Positions 12,721-24,049 are shown, counted from the stretch's first letter. The stretch is DNA of 64,000 nucleotides from Lucinisca nassula (GCA_963580285.1 OY757017.1:112997245-113061244); one strand, 5' to 3'. Notes: generated by a model not told the origin, from the sequence alone. Made by a program: numbers and translations.

Positions 12721-12950
12721 CTATAAGTAGCTTTCTGTATACACATATTGAGTTGAAAATTTCTGGTCACACAACTTAGTTGTCTGCTTTTTCATTGGCT
12801 GATTCTTTATAAGCCATTGGTGCAAAGTGAGGGGACCCAGATCAGATGCAGTCTGATCAGAGCTCACACTTTACTTTTATGCATAATAGGCTTAAAAATT
12901 TTGCAAGAATATGCAGCAGATATGACATAAACAGACAACATTCGACTGGA

Positions 12951-13250
12951 TGTTTGTTTGTTTGATTTGAAGTTTAACGTCCCCATCAACATTGTAAAGG
13001 TCATTTTGGAGACTTGCTTCCAATTTTGTGGAACTTTTACCCAATATTGAGATGAAATGACATCTCAAGCCCTGCCGCCCAATGAAACCAATAGGGTTTA
13101 TATGCATGGATGGTCCAACTCACACCACTTTGCCTGGGCAGGCTTAGATACTCTAATCAGTTTACCAGTACTCGCTTGCGGTTAGTTTCAGTTCTGCGTG
13201 GAACCATCATGCAGCCCATCTATTTCTTCAAACCTCAAGGGGCGGGGGCG
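12951..13250 (-). mobile_element. SINE-like repeat, ~290-bp family S1
   Basis: Minus-strand copy of the commonest short repeat here. On its sense strand it starts 'gcccccgcccatcggggc', contains 'ccacgcagagctgaaacc' and 'gtactggtaaaccgctta', and ends 'gggacgttaaacctcaaat' followed by CAAACAAA. Sense-strand copies are at 15611, 26743, 45963 and 47850. No tRNA boxes are obvious at its start, so the head type is unresolved. Confidence 0.8.
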
Positions 13251-13502
13251 TACAGCCTTGTTGAAATTTGTTAGAATATGGACTTTGTTACAATTTACAC
13301 ATGGAGCAAAAGGGATGTTGTTGATTGCGACTCATTAAGAGGCTGAGATATGTTAAGAAGCAACTTTGCTAAATGTAGTACAAAGCCTCCTTCCGCTATT
13401 TCAAAAACCACTTAATACTGGCATGTTACCAGAATGCCTGAGTAACATTTGCCAAAGAATATTCTCTATGGAGAACTAGAAATGTCTTTCACTAGCCTCT
13501 GT

Positions 13503-13574
13503 TGCTCTGTCTGCAACAGACAGTTCAGAGCTAGAATTGGTCTCATCAGCCACCTTAGAACACACAAACGGTAA
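13503..13574 (+). pseudogene. LINE-encoded C2H2 zinc-finger tail remnant
   Basis: A short frame reads as a C-x2-C-x12-H-x3-H finger with the motif RARIGLISHLRTH, followed by a stop codon. This finger at the C-terminus is familiar from proteins of invertebrate LINE-type retroelements. Nothing upstream reads as the matching reverse transcriptase, so it is a truncated 3' remnant. The call rests on the motif alone. Confidence 0.6.
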
Positions 13575-13724
13575 CATTTATTATTCAAATGTGATTAAGA
13601 TTGGTCATTGTCAGTAATGACAAACTATTTATTTATTTTAATACTGAGTACTGGCAAATATGGAAAGATCCTGTCTGCCCGAGAACAATGTAGACCAGTT
13701 TAAACTAGTACTGGGGAGTTGCAT

Positions 13725-14597
13725 CACGTTAAAAAATCCGTGAACTGAACACCCCCTTAAAGGTGCATTATTGAGCTACTGGGTCTCAATTTTTTTTTCT
13801 GGTTTTTATCTTCAATGCATACTCCTATGTCATGTGTACATTTTTGGAGCCAAATACAGCTTCAGAACTTTGTGAAAATGGTCGTTGTCATTCGTGTTTA
13901 CCCTTCGCTCTGAACATGTGTTCGGAATTTCTGTTCTAAAAATAAATCTGTCACTTTACACATACATGGCGACAGTATCGTCTCTGAGTGTCGTTACTTA
14001 TGGCATGGTATTCAGCGTCATATTTTTTTCCGATTCAGGCATGGCCTAAGCAAACAAGGCCAAAAATGAATGTCGCATAACGTCATATATGGGGATTCTA
14101 TTTTTGTCACGAACTAAAAATAGATCTAACTAGTGTTCGAAACCTAGTTAGGGAATCCCTCTCAAACTCGTTTACCTGTCATCATAATTGTTCGCATTTT
14201 TGCATAAAATGCATTCATTTGTATTGTTTTAAAGAAAAATACCGGCTATATGTATTTTATTTTTGGAAGCATTTTTTCCAGATAGCTCAATAATGCATCT
14301 TTAAACCCCACTTTATATAGAGAAAACCTGGGTATACGGGGGTATTCATTGTTTTTCTTATTTCTGCTCCAATACATAGGTTGTGGGTACTCGTTAGAAC
14401 GGTCATTCTCTCCATAATCCGCCAATTCAAGAAATTCAACCAATTCAACCGCCTCAATGAGGCGGTTCTAACGAGCACCCACAACCTATGTTTGCAGTAT
14501 AAATAAGAAAAATAGTATGGATTTTCATCAGAAAGTAGCCATTTTGGAGATAAGAAAAATATACTATGTCGCACGGGTCTGTTATCGTAATGTAACC
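13725..14597. mobile_element. Hairpin MITE (family B) split by a TTAA element
   Basis: Family B has a perfect central hairpin, here GAACCGCCTCAATG / AGGCGGTTC-type, flanked by 'acccacaacctatg' and 'cataggttgtgggtac'. The outer ends read CATCACG and CGTAATG. The left half stops at CCCCCTTAA and the right half resumes at ACCCCAC. Intact copies (53564-53844) join these directly, which shows that the 13757-14304 element inserted here. Confidence 0.7.
13757..14304. mobile_element. 548-bp TTAA-flanked inverted-repeat element
   Basis: TTAA at both ends is followed by terminal inverted repeats AGGTGCATTATTGAGCTA and TAGCTCAATAATGCATCT. It is nested in the family B MITE at a TTAA site. No coding region. 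The ends differ from the CCCTT family, so it is a separate TTAA-targeting family. Confidence 0.75.
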
Positions 14598-14734
14598 CTA
14601 TCATCCCAGAGTTTCTTCAGTAGACTGTTCAGGCTATGAATTCAGACATATCCATTTTTGTGAATAGGGTGTATAAACAAAATTGTTTCTTTTTTGTTGG
14701 TAGGAATTTTATGGTTAACGCTATTTAGATCATA

Positions 14735-14950
14735 CTGAGTTGGTCAGTTTACCTGCTTAATATGCATAAGCATTTAACCTGAGCACAGTGCATTCTTTCA
14801 CCAGAAACTGTCAGTGGCTTTTCTTGAATTGGCGGATTATGGAGAGAATGACCATAGAAAACAAAACAAGAAAGTATGTTGCCATCCCTGGCAGGTAATG
14901 AACCAGCAACCTCCTGATCTACAGTCAGAAGCTCCTTTGGCCAGCAAACA
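14735..14950 (-). mobile_element. tRNA-derived SINE (family S4), minus strand
   Basis: Shares 'attctttcaccagaaactg' with copies at 50487-50700 (opposite strand) and 50930-51420. On the minus strand the part at about 14885-14945 reads like a tRNA head with a box-B-like GGTTCATTACC. Boundaries are approximate. Confidence 0.5.
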
Positions 14951-14984
14951 AAATCATAAAACTTTTTTGTACCAAATGGAATCT

Positions 14985-15172
14985 TACTAAATGTGTTTTA
15001 TCGTAAGGAACAATCTATATGGTGTAGCAGTGGTGATCTGTATGCCGGAGATATAAGGCCTCTGAAGCCTTGGAGGGGTTGGGACTGCCCTGTTGATCCC
15101 AGGAAAGCCCAAGATTGTTGTCCCTAAATGTGGCTTATCATAAGGACCAAGAATATACATGGTTTATGGTGC
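14985..15172 (+). repeat. Left part of a ~145-bp minisatellite
   Basis: One to two units containing 'cttatcataaggaccaag', continued at 18600-20010 after an insertion. The break falls inside the 'atggtttatgg' portion of a unit. Confidence 0.65.
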
Positions 15173-15610
15173 ACAGACATTTGCTCACAAGACAATTGCC
15201 CACAAGACAGTTGCTCACAAGACAATTGCTCACAAGACAGTTGCCCACAACCTTAATGGCAAATAAGACAATTGCTCGGCAAATAGGACAATTGCTCACA
15301 ACATATTTTTTTTTATTTCATTTTAATTTTTATATTGTCTATACTTATGGGAACTATTTTTTCCTTTGGATTTCAACTTATTAGTGATAAATGGATTTCA
15401 ACTAGTTAGTGATAATTGAAACATTAGTAGTTTATTAATAACATTAAGTATTTAAATTGAATCATATCACCAATTTTAGGTGATACATGTAAAAAAGCTC
15501 ACATTTGATTGATTAAGGAGATCAAATGATTTTTTATAAAACATTGGAAACAAAAAATAAATGAATAAATAATGGTTAATTTTGATTAATGATGAGTATA
15601 TTTGTCAAGC

Positions 15611-15898
15611 TGCTTAACGGCCCCGCCCATCGGGGCTTGAAGAAATAGATGGGCTGCATAATGCTTCCAGGCAGAGGTGAAACCCACCGCACAAGAGAAC
15701 TGGTAAACAGCTTAGATGATCTAAGCCTCCCCAGGCAAAGCCGTACGAGCCTGACCGTCCATGCTTATAAACATTATTGGTTTAATTTGGTGACGGTTTG
15801 AGATGTCATTTCATCTCAATGTCGGGTAAAAAGCCCATAAAATTGGCAGCAACGCCTCCAAAATGACCTATACAGTGCTGATGGGGACATTGCACGAC
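15611..15898 (+). mobile_element. SINE-like repeat S1, interrupted
   Basis: Sense copy starting 'cggccccgcccatcggggc'. It breaks off at 'gatggggacat' and its tail 'ttaaacctcaaacc' appears at 18223, so the tandem-unit element between them inserted into it. Confidence 0.75.
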
Positions 15899-18200
15899 CC
15901 GCAGAAAAAGCTACCGACTGAGGTCGGTTGATTTCTAAGAGTGCCCTAAAAATCACCGTGTCATTCTGTCAGTCTGTCTGTCCGTCCGTAACCCGTTTGT
16001 GAAAATTGGTGATAGTGACTTAACCGCTTGGAATATTTAAACAATTTTTGGCATACTGATAGATATCAATGAGATCTAACCAATGAACTTGCGAAATATT
16101 ACATTCAATTTAGTATAGCCTCGCCGAGGCGAAAAATGTGAAAATTTTCGAACTGCTTCTCCTCGGAAACCGTGGGGTCGATTGAAGTCAAATTTCATAT
16201 GGAGCCTCTATGGGATGGAGGAAACCAAAATTTGCTCATGGGGTCCAGGTCACATGACCAAAATGGCCGCCAAGCCATATATGGTCTGTCTGTCTGTCCG
16301 TCCATAACCCGTTTGTGAAAATTGGTGATAGTGACTTAACCGCTTGGAATACTGATAGATATCAATGAGATCTAACCAATGAACTTGCGAAATATTACAT
16401 TCCATTTAGTATAGCCTCGCCGAGGGGAAAAATCCGTAACCCGTTTGTGAAAATTGGTGATAATGACTTAACCGCTTGGAATATTTAAACAATTTTTGGC
16501 ATACTGATAGATATGAGATCTAGTCAATGAAATTGCGAAATATTACATTCCATTTAGTATAGCCTCGCCGAGGCGAAAAATGTGAAAATTTTTGAACTGC
16601 TTCTCCTCAGAAACCGTTGTGCCGATTGAGGTCAAATTTCATATGGAGCCTCTATGGGATGGGGGAAACCAAACTTTGCTCATTGGGTCCAGGTCACATG
16701 ACCAAAATGGCCGCCAAGCCATATATGGTCTGTCTGTCTGTCCGTCCGTAACCCGTTTGTGAAAATTGGTGATAGTGACTAAACAGCTTGGAATATTTAA
16801 ACAATTTTTGGCATACTGATAGATATCATTGAAATCTAACCAATGAACTTGCGAAATATTACATTCCAATTAGTATAGCCTCGCCGAGGCGAAAAATGTG
16901 AAAATTTTCGAACTGCATCTCCTCGGTAACCAATGATTGGGCCGATTGAAGTCAAATTTCATATGGAGTCTCTATGGGATGGGGGAAACCAAAATTTGCT
17001 CATGGGGTCCAGGTCACATGACCAAAATGGCCGCCAAGCCATATATGGTCTGTCTGTCTGTCTGTCTGTCCGCCTGTAACCCGTTTGTGAAAATTGGTGA
17101 TAGTGACTTAACTGCTTGGAATATTTAAACAATTTTTGGCATGCTGATAGATATCAATGAGATCTAACCAATGAATTTGCGAAATATTACATTCCATTTA
17201 GTATAGCCTCGCCTACGCGAAAAATCCGTAACCCGTTTGTGAAAATTGGTGATAGTGACTTAACCGCTTGGAATATTTAAACAATTTTTGGCATACTGAT
17301 AGATATCAATGAGATCTAACCAATGAACTTGCGAAATATTACATTCCATTTAGTATAGCCACGCAGAGGCGAAAAATGTGAAAATTTTCGAACTGCTTCT
17401 CCTCGGAAACCGTTGGGCCGATTGAAGTCAAATATCATATGGAGCCTCTATGGGATGGGGCTAACCAAAATTTGCTATGGGGTCCAGCTCACATGACCAA
17501 AATGGCGGCCAAGCCATATATGATCTGTCTGTCTGTCTGTCCGTCCGTAACCCGTTTGTGAAAATTGGTGATAGTGACTTAACCGCTTGGAATATTTAAA
17601 AAATTTTTGGCATACTGATAGATATGAGATCTAACCAATGAACTTGCGAAATATTACATTCCATTTAGTATAGCCTCGCAGAGGCGAAAAATGTGAAAAT
17701 TTTCGAACTGCTTCTCCTCGGAAACCGTTGGGCCGATTGAAGTCAAATTTCATATGGAGCCTCTTTGGGATGGGGGAAAGCAAAATTTGCTCATGGGGTC
17801 CAGGTCACATGACCAAAATGGCCGCCAAGCCATATATGGTAAAAACCCTTCAAAAATAGTCTTCTCCAGAACCACTAGGCAGATTTCCAAGAAACTTGAT
17901 AAATGGCATCTGGGACGTAGGCCCATCATAAATTGCTAAAATGGTGACCCTGGGGTGACCCTGACCTTCTTTGTGCCTAGGTCAAACTTTGACACGTATG
18001 CTTTTGTATTGGAAAATGTGAGAATGCATTTTATCCTGCAAACGATTCAGAAGACAGTACTAAAGTATAAGATATATTTTTGCTCCTTACGATAAGGCGC
18101 ATTTATTGGGGGAACCGTTTTAGGTCCAGGTCACTTGACCAAAATGGCCGCCATACCCACATATGGAAACACTCATAAAGCTAAAAGCATCCGGCGGGTC
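15899..18200. mobile_element. Tandem-unit element, ~345-bp units with CTGT microsatellite
   Basis: Inverted ends TGCACGACCCGC (15893-15904) and GCGGGTCGTGCA (18195-18206) bound about five units. Each carries (CTGT)n, 'aacccgtttgtgaaaattgg', 'agcctcgccgaggcg' (a perfect small hairpin) and 'tcacatgaccaaaatggcc'. Shorter units lacking the second half alternate with full ones. Same plan as 2290-4061: microsatellite plus core units in a short inverted end. Confidence 0.7.
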
Positions 18201-18599
18201 GTGCACTTCAGCTGAAGCACTGGTTAAACCTCAAACCAATCAATCAATCAAAATCAAGATGCTTAATATATAATATTGATAATTTAAGCTGACTACTGCT
18301 CATTATAGTTAAGTGATTATATGGCTATCATATCATCCAACTACTGATGTTTACCTTATCACTAATTAGTTGAAGTCTAGCTGATAAACTGTTACATAAT
18401 ACTTTCAGGAAGAAATGGTTCCCATAAACTATAGAAAATATAAATAAAAGACTTTCAAAATAAAAACAAAAAAAAAAAGAAAAAATAGTGTTGTGAGCAA
18501 TTGTCCTATTTTCCATTAAGGTTGTGGGCAATTGTCTTGTGAGCAATTGTCTTGTGAGCAACTGTCTTGTGAGCAAATGTCTTGTGAGCAAATGTCATG

Positions 18600-20010
18600 G
18601 AATCTTGGTTTATGGGTGGGAATTTGAACGGTTTCTGATATATGAGGCCCTTCTATGAAGTGGAGAGGAGAGGAATGGCCCCTGTTGACCCCCAAGTTGG
18701 TGTGCTATTGATAAGGAACAAGAACATATATGATTATGGGATGGGGATTTGAATGGTTTCTGAAATATATGGCCTTTTAAAGTGGAGGGGCGGGGCACAT
18801 TGCCCCTGCATAAAGTGACCACTAGGTTGGTGTGATTGAACAAGTCTTATCATAAGGAACAAGAATATTATAGTTAAGGGGTGGGGATCTGAATGGTTTC
18901 TGAGATATGGCTTTTGATGAAGTAAAGCAGTGGGGCATGGCCTGGGCACGCTGGAGGACTCCAATGCTAGTGTTATTTGAATGCGTCTTATCATAAGGAA
19001 GATGAATATATATGGTTTAGGGGTGGGGCTCTGAACAGTTTCTGAGATAAATGACCTTTTGTGAAGTGGTGGGGTGGGGCAAGGCCCTGGCTTGACCCGG
19101 GAGACCTCCAGGTTGGTGTCAATGAATGTGTCTTATCATAAGGAACAACACTATATATGGATTACTGGTTGGGATCTGTAAGGTTTCCGAGATTTTGGGT
19201 CTTTTATGAAATGATACATCCCAGGGGACTGCCAGTTTAGTGTCACTGAATGTGTCTTATCATAAGAAACAAGAATACAATGTATATAAGGTTTAGGGGC
19301 TGGGATCTGAATGGTTTCTGAGATATATATGGCCTTTTGTGAAGTAAATTGGTGTCAATGAATGTGTCTCTTCATAAGGAACAACAATATATATGGTTTA
19401 GGGGTTGGGATCTGGAAGGTTTCCAAGATATCCATATTGGGCCTTTTATGAAATGGAGAGGGTGGGACATGACCCCCGACGCATCCCGGGGGACCCACAA
19501 GTTGGTGTGAATAAATGCTTCTTATCCTAAGAAACAAGAATATATACGGCATTCCAGGAGACCCACAAGTTGGTGTAACTAAATGCGTTTTATCCTAAGA
19601 AACAAGAATATATATGGTTTTGGGGTGGGGATCTGAATGGTTTCTGAGATATATAGCCTTTCGTGAAGTGGAGGGGTGGGGCAAGGTGCCCGCGCACCCC
19701 AGGAGACTCCCAAGTTGGTGTCAGTGAATGTATCTTTTCATAAGGAACAAGAATATATATGGTTTAGGGGTGGGGATCTGTAAGGTTTCCAAGATATTTG
19801 GGCCTTTTATGGAATGGAGGGGGTGGGGCATGATCCCGGCACATCCCGGGGGACCCCCAAGTTGGTGTCACTGAATGCATCTTATCATAAGGAACAAGAA
19901 TATATATGACTTTGAAAATGGGATCTGAATGGTTTCTGAGTTATATGGCCTTTTATGAAGTGGAGGGGGTGGGGCATGGCCCTGGCACGACCTGGGGGAC
20001 CCCATGTTGG
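18600..20010 (+). repeat. ~145-bp minisatellite, main part
   Basis: Nine to ten units with 'tcttatcataaggaacaag', 'atctgaatggtttctgag' and 'gggacccccaagttggtgt'. Starts of successive units are mostly 141-153 bp apart, with shortened ones near 19252, 19365 and 19586. No coding frame. Confidence 0.8.
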
Positions 20011-20760
20011 CATAAAAGCATATGGCTGAGAGACGTTTACTCAAGGAACATTTCTATAAAAGTTTTGTCAAAATATCTGCAATGACTTGGCAGCAAATGC
20101 CATTTTTCAATTTTTCCCATTATAAGTCTATGGAAAATCTAAGTTGCCATAGCAACCAATCTAAAGAGCTCAATTACAAAAAAAAACACAAAACCTGTAA
20201 AGGCAAATATGGTGAATATTTCCAAAAACTCTCAGCCTCATAGAGCATACAGTTTCTGAGATGATTTTTGAATTTTTTTTTCTATTTTTTTATTCATTTT
20301 GGTTTCCATGGCAACCAAAAGAAATGAGCAGAAGGCCAAAAATCATATGGCAGATAGTAGATTGCCTTAAGAACATTTCTATGAAAGTTTTGTCAAAATG
20401 CCATTTTTCAATTTTCCCGATTATAAGTCTATGGAAATTCTAAGTTGCCATAGCAACCAAATTAATGAGCCGATTTTCATTAAAAACACAAACTTTCAAT
20501 CCCCCAGCCCAAGGATGCTACAGATGAAATTTGGGCTGAATCGGCCCAGTGACTTCAGAGATGTCGTTTGAAAGTGTTGACCTCAGACGACGACGGAAAA
20601 CAGTCTATCCTTTAAGCTCCCCCGGAGCCTTTGGCTCTGCTGAGCTAAAAATGATACTAATCACACATGCCACCAGCAAAGGCTCAGGGGAGCCTGCACA
20701 TAAACGCAACATCCTCACAGCCTCTGCTGCTCAAAAACCCTGATTTAACCTATCAGGAAG
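20011..20760. repeat. Dispersed repeat with two ~340-bp units
   Basis: Two units share 'aacatttctatgaaagtttt' and 'attataagtctatggaaatt' (near 20050 and 20370). The block ends with 'tttaagctccccc' and 'tctgctgagctaaaa', a terminus of the same kind as the 'tttagctccactgg' elements at the left of the window. Confidence 0.6.
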
Positions 20761-20886
20761 ACCTTGAGGTAGCTTTGTGAAAGAAGCCATGCATCTAACC
20801 CAATTAAAGCCGAACTTCAATGGCGCATAGCTCCAGTTAAGGTGCTTTTTCTATCCCATAAGTACTGATATTTTCCTTATTTCTGC

Positions 20887-21055
20887 TTCAAGAAGCCTCC
20901 GTGGTCGAGTGGTTATGCTACTCGCTTTGTAAACCAGGGGTCGCAGGTTCGATCCCGGGCTTCTCCAGACTTTCGGATGAGTCTTCAAACCAAGGTCCCG
21001 TCTCCGTATGACCTTAGCTGTTGGTGGGACGTAAAACTGAAACACTCACTCACTC
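20887..21055 (+). mobile_element. tRNA-derived SINE, family S2
   Basis: tRNA-like head at 20895-20966 with box A TGGTCGAGTGG, a TGT anticodon-position triplet in the loop (Thr-like) and box B GGTTCGATCCC. The body carries 'ctttcggatgagtc' and 'tgttggtgggacgtaaaac', and the tail is (ACTC)n. A minus-strand copy lies at 49238-49370. Confidence 0.8.
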
Positions 21056-21330
21056 CTTATTTCTGCATGAAAACATAGAGTGGACATTCATTAGAAGCGC
21101 CTTGGCAAGGCACTGCTAATGAATAACCACAATATGTTTTTGTGCAGAAAAAAGAAAAATAACACATGAACAACCCCCACCTTATCTGGGGCTATGCTTC
21201 AATAACTCAAATGTCTTTTAAAGACAATAATATTTGTTCGACATAGAGGTACTTCGAATCACCGAGGTTAAATTATAGCACCACCCCATGATTGAGGCAT
21301 GATGGGTATCTGATGATTTTTGAACAATGT
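21056..21330. other. Small hairpin MITE trace
   Basis: Holds 'gaagcgccttggcaaggc', a partial family B-type hairpin near 21090-21120. No gene seen. Confidence 0.4.
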
Positions 21331-21950
21331 ACAGTAAAACTTCGATGGCTCAAACTCCGATGGCTCGTTTACCATGGATGAGTCGAACCTGTTCTTGAGT
21401 CTGCAGGGAGTTCCTCCAAATACGATATAGGGGTAATTTAGGAAGATTTTCTCCATTTATCTTGCAAATGTATGCTGTGTGTACTCATTAGAATCGCCTC
21501 GATGAGGCGATTCTAATGAGTACACACAATACATTTATAATATAGAACACCGAAAAGATATCCACAATTATCTCCATTATGCCTCCTGGTATGGCACTAA
21601 CAGTATCCCCTCTGTGGCTCGAACTACCGCTATCTCGAACAAATTTTCATGGTCCCAAAGTTGTTCGAGCCATCGAAGTTCGACTGTATATCTCTGTGAG
21701 ACTGTGACCCTTTATGAAATAAATGTATGTTGTGTGTACTTGTTAGAATCACCTCTCATAGAGGCGATTCCAATGAGTACACACAACATACCTTTTTCAA
21801 TAAAATCATTCAAACTTGCATGGTTTTATTCTAAACACATAAATATCTGGAGCTTTGGGGAAAGTTCTCTATGAAATCCAGAACGAGTTCGAATTTGCGA
21901 TGGTAAACTACCCATCCGTGTTCCAGTTATCGAAGTTTCACTGTATGTTA
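21331..21950. mobile_element. TA-type inverted-repeat element (ACAGTAAAACTTCGATGG)
   Basis: Left end ACAGTAAAACTTCGATGG faces right ends at about 21665-21690 (CCATCGAAGTTCGACTGT) and again at about 21925-21948. The interior contains two family B-type hairpins (AATCGCCTCGATG / AGGCGATT at 21490-21520 and a second at 21750). The doubled right end suggests a second, partial copy. Confidence 0.65.
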
Positions 21951-22204
21951 TGAACCTTTTCTCATGGTTTAACTCATTTTTGGAATTTAAGGGTTAGACA
22001 AAAGTTTATGTCTCGGTCCAGGACTGCGTTTCCAGCCTACATTGACAGACAATCAACCCACCAACACTCAATGCTTTAATTTATTTCCTTTGTGGCCAGA
22101 CTCTGATCACATTACAATAACACATTCCTATGACAAAGTGCATTTTTTCATATCTCCAAATTGGTTCTTTTTCTGAATAAAAATTTGATTTTTTCTAATA
22201 AATG

Positions 22205-22290
22205 CTCCAAACATAGGCTGTTGGTACTCCTTAAAATCGCTTAAGATGGTTCTAATGAGTGCCCACAACCCATGTCTTGGAGCAGAAATT
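22205..22290. mobile_element. Family B hairpin fragment
   Basis: 'tccaaacataggctgttgg' faces 'gcccacaacccatgtcttgg' around a degenerate hairpin. Confidence 0.5.
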
Positions 22291-22369
22291 AAAAATATAA
22301 TGCACGCCCATGCGAATCCTTGCTTTCCCTATATAGATTTGACAGAACAGGGTTATTTAAAGCATTGAC

Positions 22370-22588
22370 TTAACCCGTTTTGTACCAGAAACCCCAGAAG
22401 GGGTAACGGGCAAACACTGCAGGCCCAGATCAGACCCGTGGCATCTGATCAGCGCCTACACTGTTTGCAAAATGTTCAGCATTTTCCAGATACATTTTGA
22501 AGAAAACACAATCTGACAACCCTAAATTTTGAAATGCACTTATGCTGTATATAAGGTGGAAGATTCTATTTGGTATGAAACAGGTTAA
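22370..22588. mobile_element. TTAA MITE, family A
   Basis: TTAA at both ends, then CCCGTTTTGTACCA and an inverted TGGTATGAAACAGG. The centre has CAGATCAGAC facing GTCTGATCAG-type sequence and 'cactgtttgc'. Same family at 31995, 35747, 48432 and 54611. Confidence 0.8.
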
Positions 22589-22597
22589 AACGATGAT

Positions 22598-22934
22598 CAT
22601 CACGCAAACATGCCTATACAAATGTATGGTTTTGACCCCCTTCAATCCCACTTTTATTAAGTAAAACTGGAGTTTGCAGGGGTAAACCTTACTTTTCTTA
22701 TTTCTGCTCTAAAATATAGATTGTGAGTACATGGTAGAACCACATCATTTCTTCTCTAAAATATAGATTTTGGGTACATGTTAGAACCGCCTCTATGAGG
22801 CTGTTCTAACCTGTACCCACAATCTATATTTTGAGCAGAAATAAGAAAAAATATCAAAATTTTTCAAATCAAATTTTTCATTTTTACAGCGGTAAAATCT
22901 ACAATGTATTTGTATAGGCGGTTTTCATAATGTG
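22598..22934. mobile_element. Hairpin MITE, family B, with doubled hairpin side
   Basis: Ends read CATCACGCAAACATGCCTA and the inverted AGGCGGTTTTCATAATG. The central part repeats 'aaaatatagattgtgggtac'. The right end stops 15 bases short of the MRPL36 stop codon, so the gene's 3' UTR on the minus strand runs directly into this MITE. Confidence 0.75.
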
Positions 22935-22949
22935 TTGTAGTTTTCATTT

Positions 22950-23465
22950 TCATATCTCTGTTCCTAGTCTGCCTTTCAACCAGTTATATCGAGAGAACTT
23001 ATTATTTCCCATTCTGTAGAACCTGTCAGTCCGATAATTCCAATGTGCCGCTTGGTGGATGTTTCCTTCCGAGTAATCGTCTTTATACAGGTATTTTTTA
23101 TTCACCATCTTCATCTGCTTGTGCCTAGGTTTCAGAGTACATTCAACATACAACCTGCCAAATCTTTCCTCAAAATAACAACCCTTGCATCTTCGTCGCA
23201 GGACACGTTTCACTTTGTAAAATCTCACTGGCTGACTAAATGCTGCATTTATCTTTGATAACAGCACACTTGAAGAGGCTGAAATGTCAAAGGTCTGTAT
23301 CTTTGTGATAGTCTTAGTCTTTGTAAGGGCGTGGCCTGTTGTCAAGGAGGTGAGTAATCTTGACTGGCACTGGTTAAGTAGTGGGTGTGTCTGACAGAAT
23401 GGTACTGTCAGTAGACTGTTCATTCTTCTAGTTAGGCATGGTGAAACTATTCTGAGGATATTCAT
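22950..23465 (-). CDS. MRPL36: Mitochondrial large-subunit ribosomal protein bL36m
   Basis: Component of the mitochondrial ribosome large subunit; bL36 is a small zinc-binding protein that contacts 23S-type rRNA. The 171-residue product has a long basic, Ser/Thr-rich N-terminus fitting a mitochondrial targeting region. The bL36 core is at about residues 83-118 (FYKVKRVLRRRCKGC... and ...NPRHKQ-like KPRHKQ). Zinc ligands visible are C93, C96, C109 and H115 in a C-x2-C-x12-C-x5-H array. I chose the Met at 23463-23465 because a polypyrimidine-CAG splice acceptor lies 9 bases upstream of it; the frame reads further up only through intron. Odd: about 50 residues follow the bL36 core, rich in Tyr/Asn/Arg, whereas the family usually ends near the HKQ motif. 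No other gene is near; MITEs flank both sides. Family call is firm, expression is not shown. Confidence 0.93.
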   Translation of the reverse strand: MNILRIVSPCLTRRMNSLLTVPFCQTHPLLNQCQSRLLTSLTTGHALTKTKTITKIQTFDISASSSVLLSKINAAFSQPVRFYKVKRVLRRRCKGCYFEERFGRLYVECTLKPRHKQMKMVNKKYLYKDDYSEGNIHQAAHWNYRTDRFYRMGNNKFSRYNWLKGRLGTEI

Positions 23466-23473
23466 TTTGAGCA

Positions 23474-23490
23474 CCTGAAACAACAGAAAT
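23474..23490 (-). other. Splice acceptor upstream of MRPL36 start
   Basis: On the minus strand, TTTCTGTTGTTTCAG precedes GTGCTCAAAATG. AG is at 23475-23476 and the exon begins at 23474. It implies a 5' non-coding exon further up the minus strand (higher coordinates), which I could not locate. Confidence 0.75.
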
Positions 23491-23529
23491 TCTCTTGTGA
23501 ATATGTGTAGAATCAAACAGGTTCATTAC

Positions 23530-23850
23530 GATAACACATCCATGTGATATAGTGCATTTTTCAAACCACAAAAAAAGGTAATTTTTCTGATGAATTTTTT
23601 TCCCTTATTTATATATACTCCAAACATAGGTTTTGGGTGCTCGTTAGAACCGCCTCATTAAGGCGGTTCTAACGAGAACCCACAACCTATGGTTTTTGGT
23701 GCTCGCTAGAACCGCCTCATTGAGGCGGTTCTAACGAGAACCCACAACCTATGTCTTGGAGCAGAAATAAGGAAAATAATATTTACCCCCGTAAACCCAA
23801 GTTTTCTGTATATAAAGTATATTCTGTATATATTTCATGGAATTGTTCAT
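23530..23850. mobile_element. Family B MITE with tandemly duplicated hairpin
   Basis: Two successive perfect hairpins (GAACCGCCTCATT / AGGCGGTTC type) at about 23646-23680 and 23710-23740, each flanked by 'acccacaacctatg'. It lies in the presumed first intron of MRPL36. Confidence 0.75.
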
Positions 23851-24049
23851 GTGATGTAAAAGACCATCTCAATAAGCGTATTCATATTAAGTATTTGGAC
23901 ACCTTTACTCTTTACCATCATGTGAACAAATATTTATTAGTTATTTATCCAAGAACAGGAGCCTAAAGAATAAACAAACTAGAGCCAGTGTTTATGAAAC
24001 ACTATGCCCCCAACTGCTTGACCCTAACATTGCTTGCCCCTAACAGTAA

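Larger units (their letters stand above)
15173..18599. mobile_element. Composite inverted-repeat element with GCTCACAAGACAATT termini
   Basis: The left arm (about 15173-15600) and right arm (about 18240-18599) are inverted copies. Each is built from about six tandem 15-bp units TTGCTCACAAGACAA, then a T/A-rich stretch and 'atgggaaccatttc'-type sequence. The interior is filled with a SINE and a tandem-unit element inserted later. The element lies inside the 145-bp minisatellite. Confidence 0.65.

Noticed and set aside
15165..15310. CRISPR-like short direct repeats
   Set aside because: The 15-bp TTGCTCACAAGACAA units have no unique spacers and occur as inverted arms of a transposable element in a eukaryotic genome.
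20895..20966. Possible tRNA-Thr gene
   Set aside because: It is the head of SINE S2; a second copy with the same body is at 49238.
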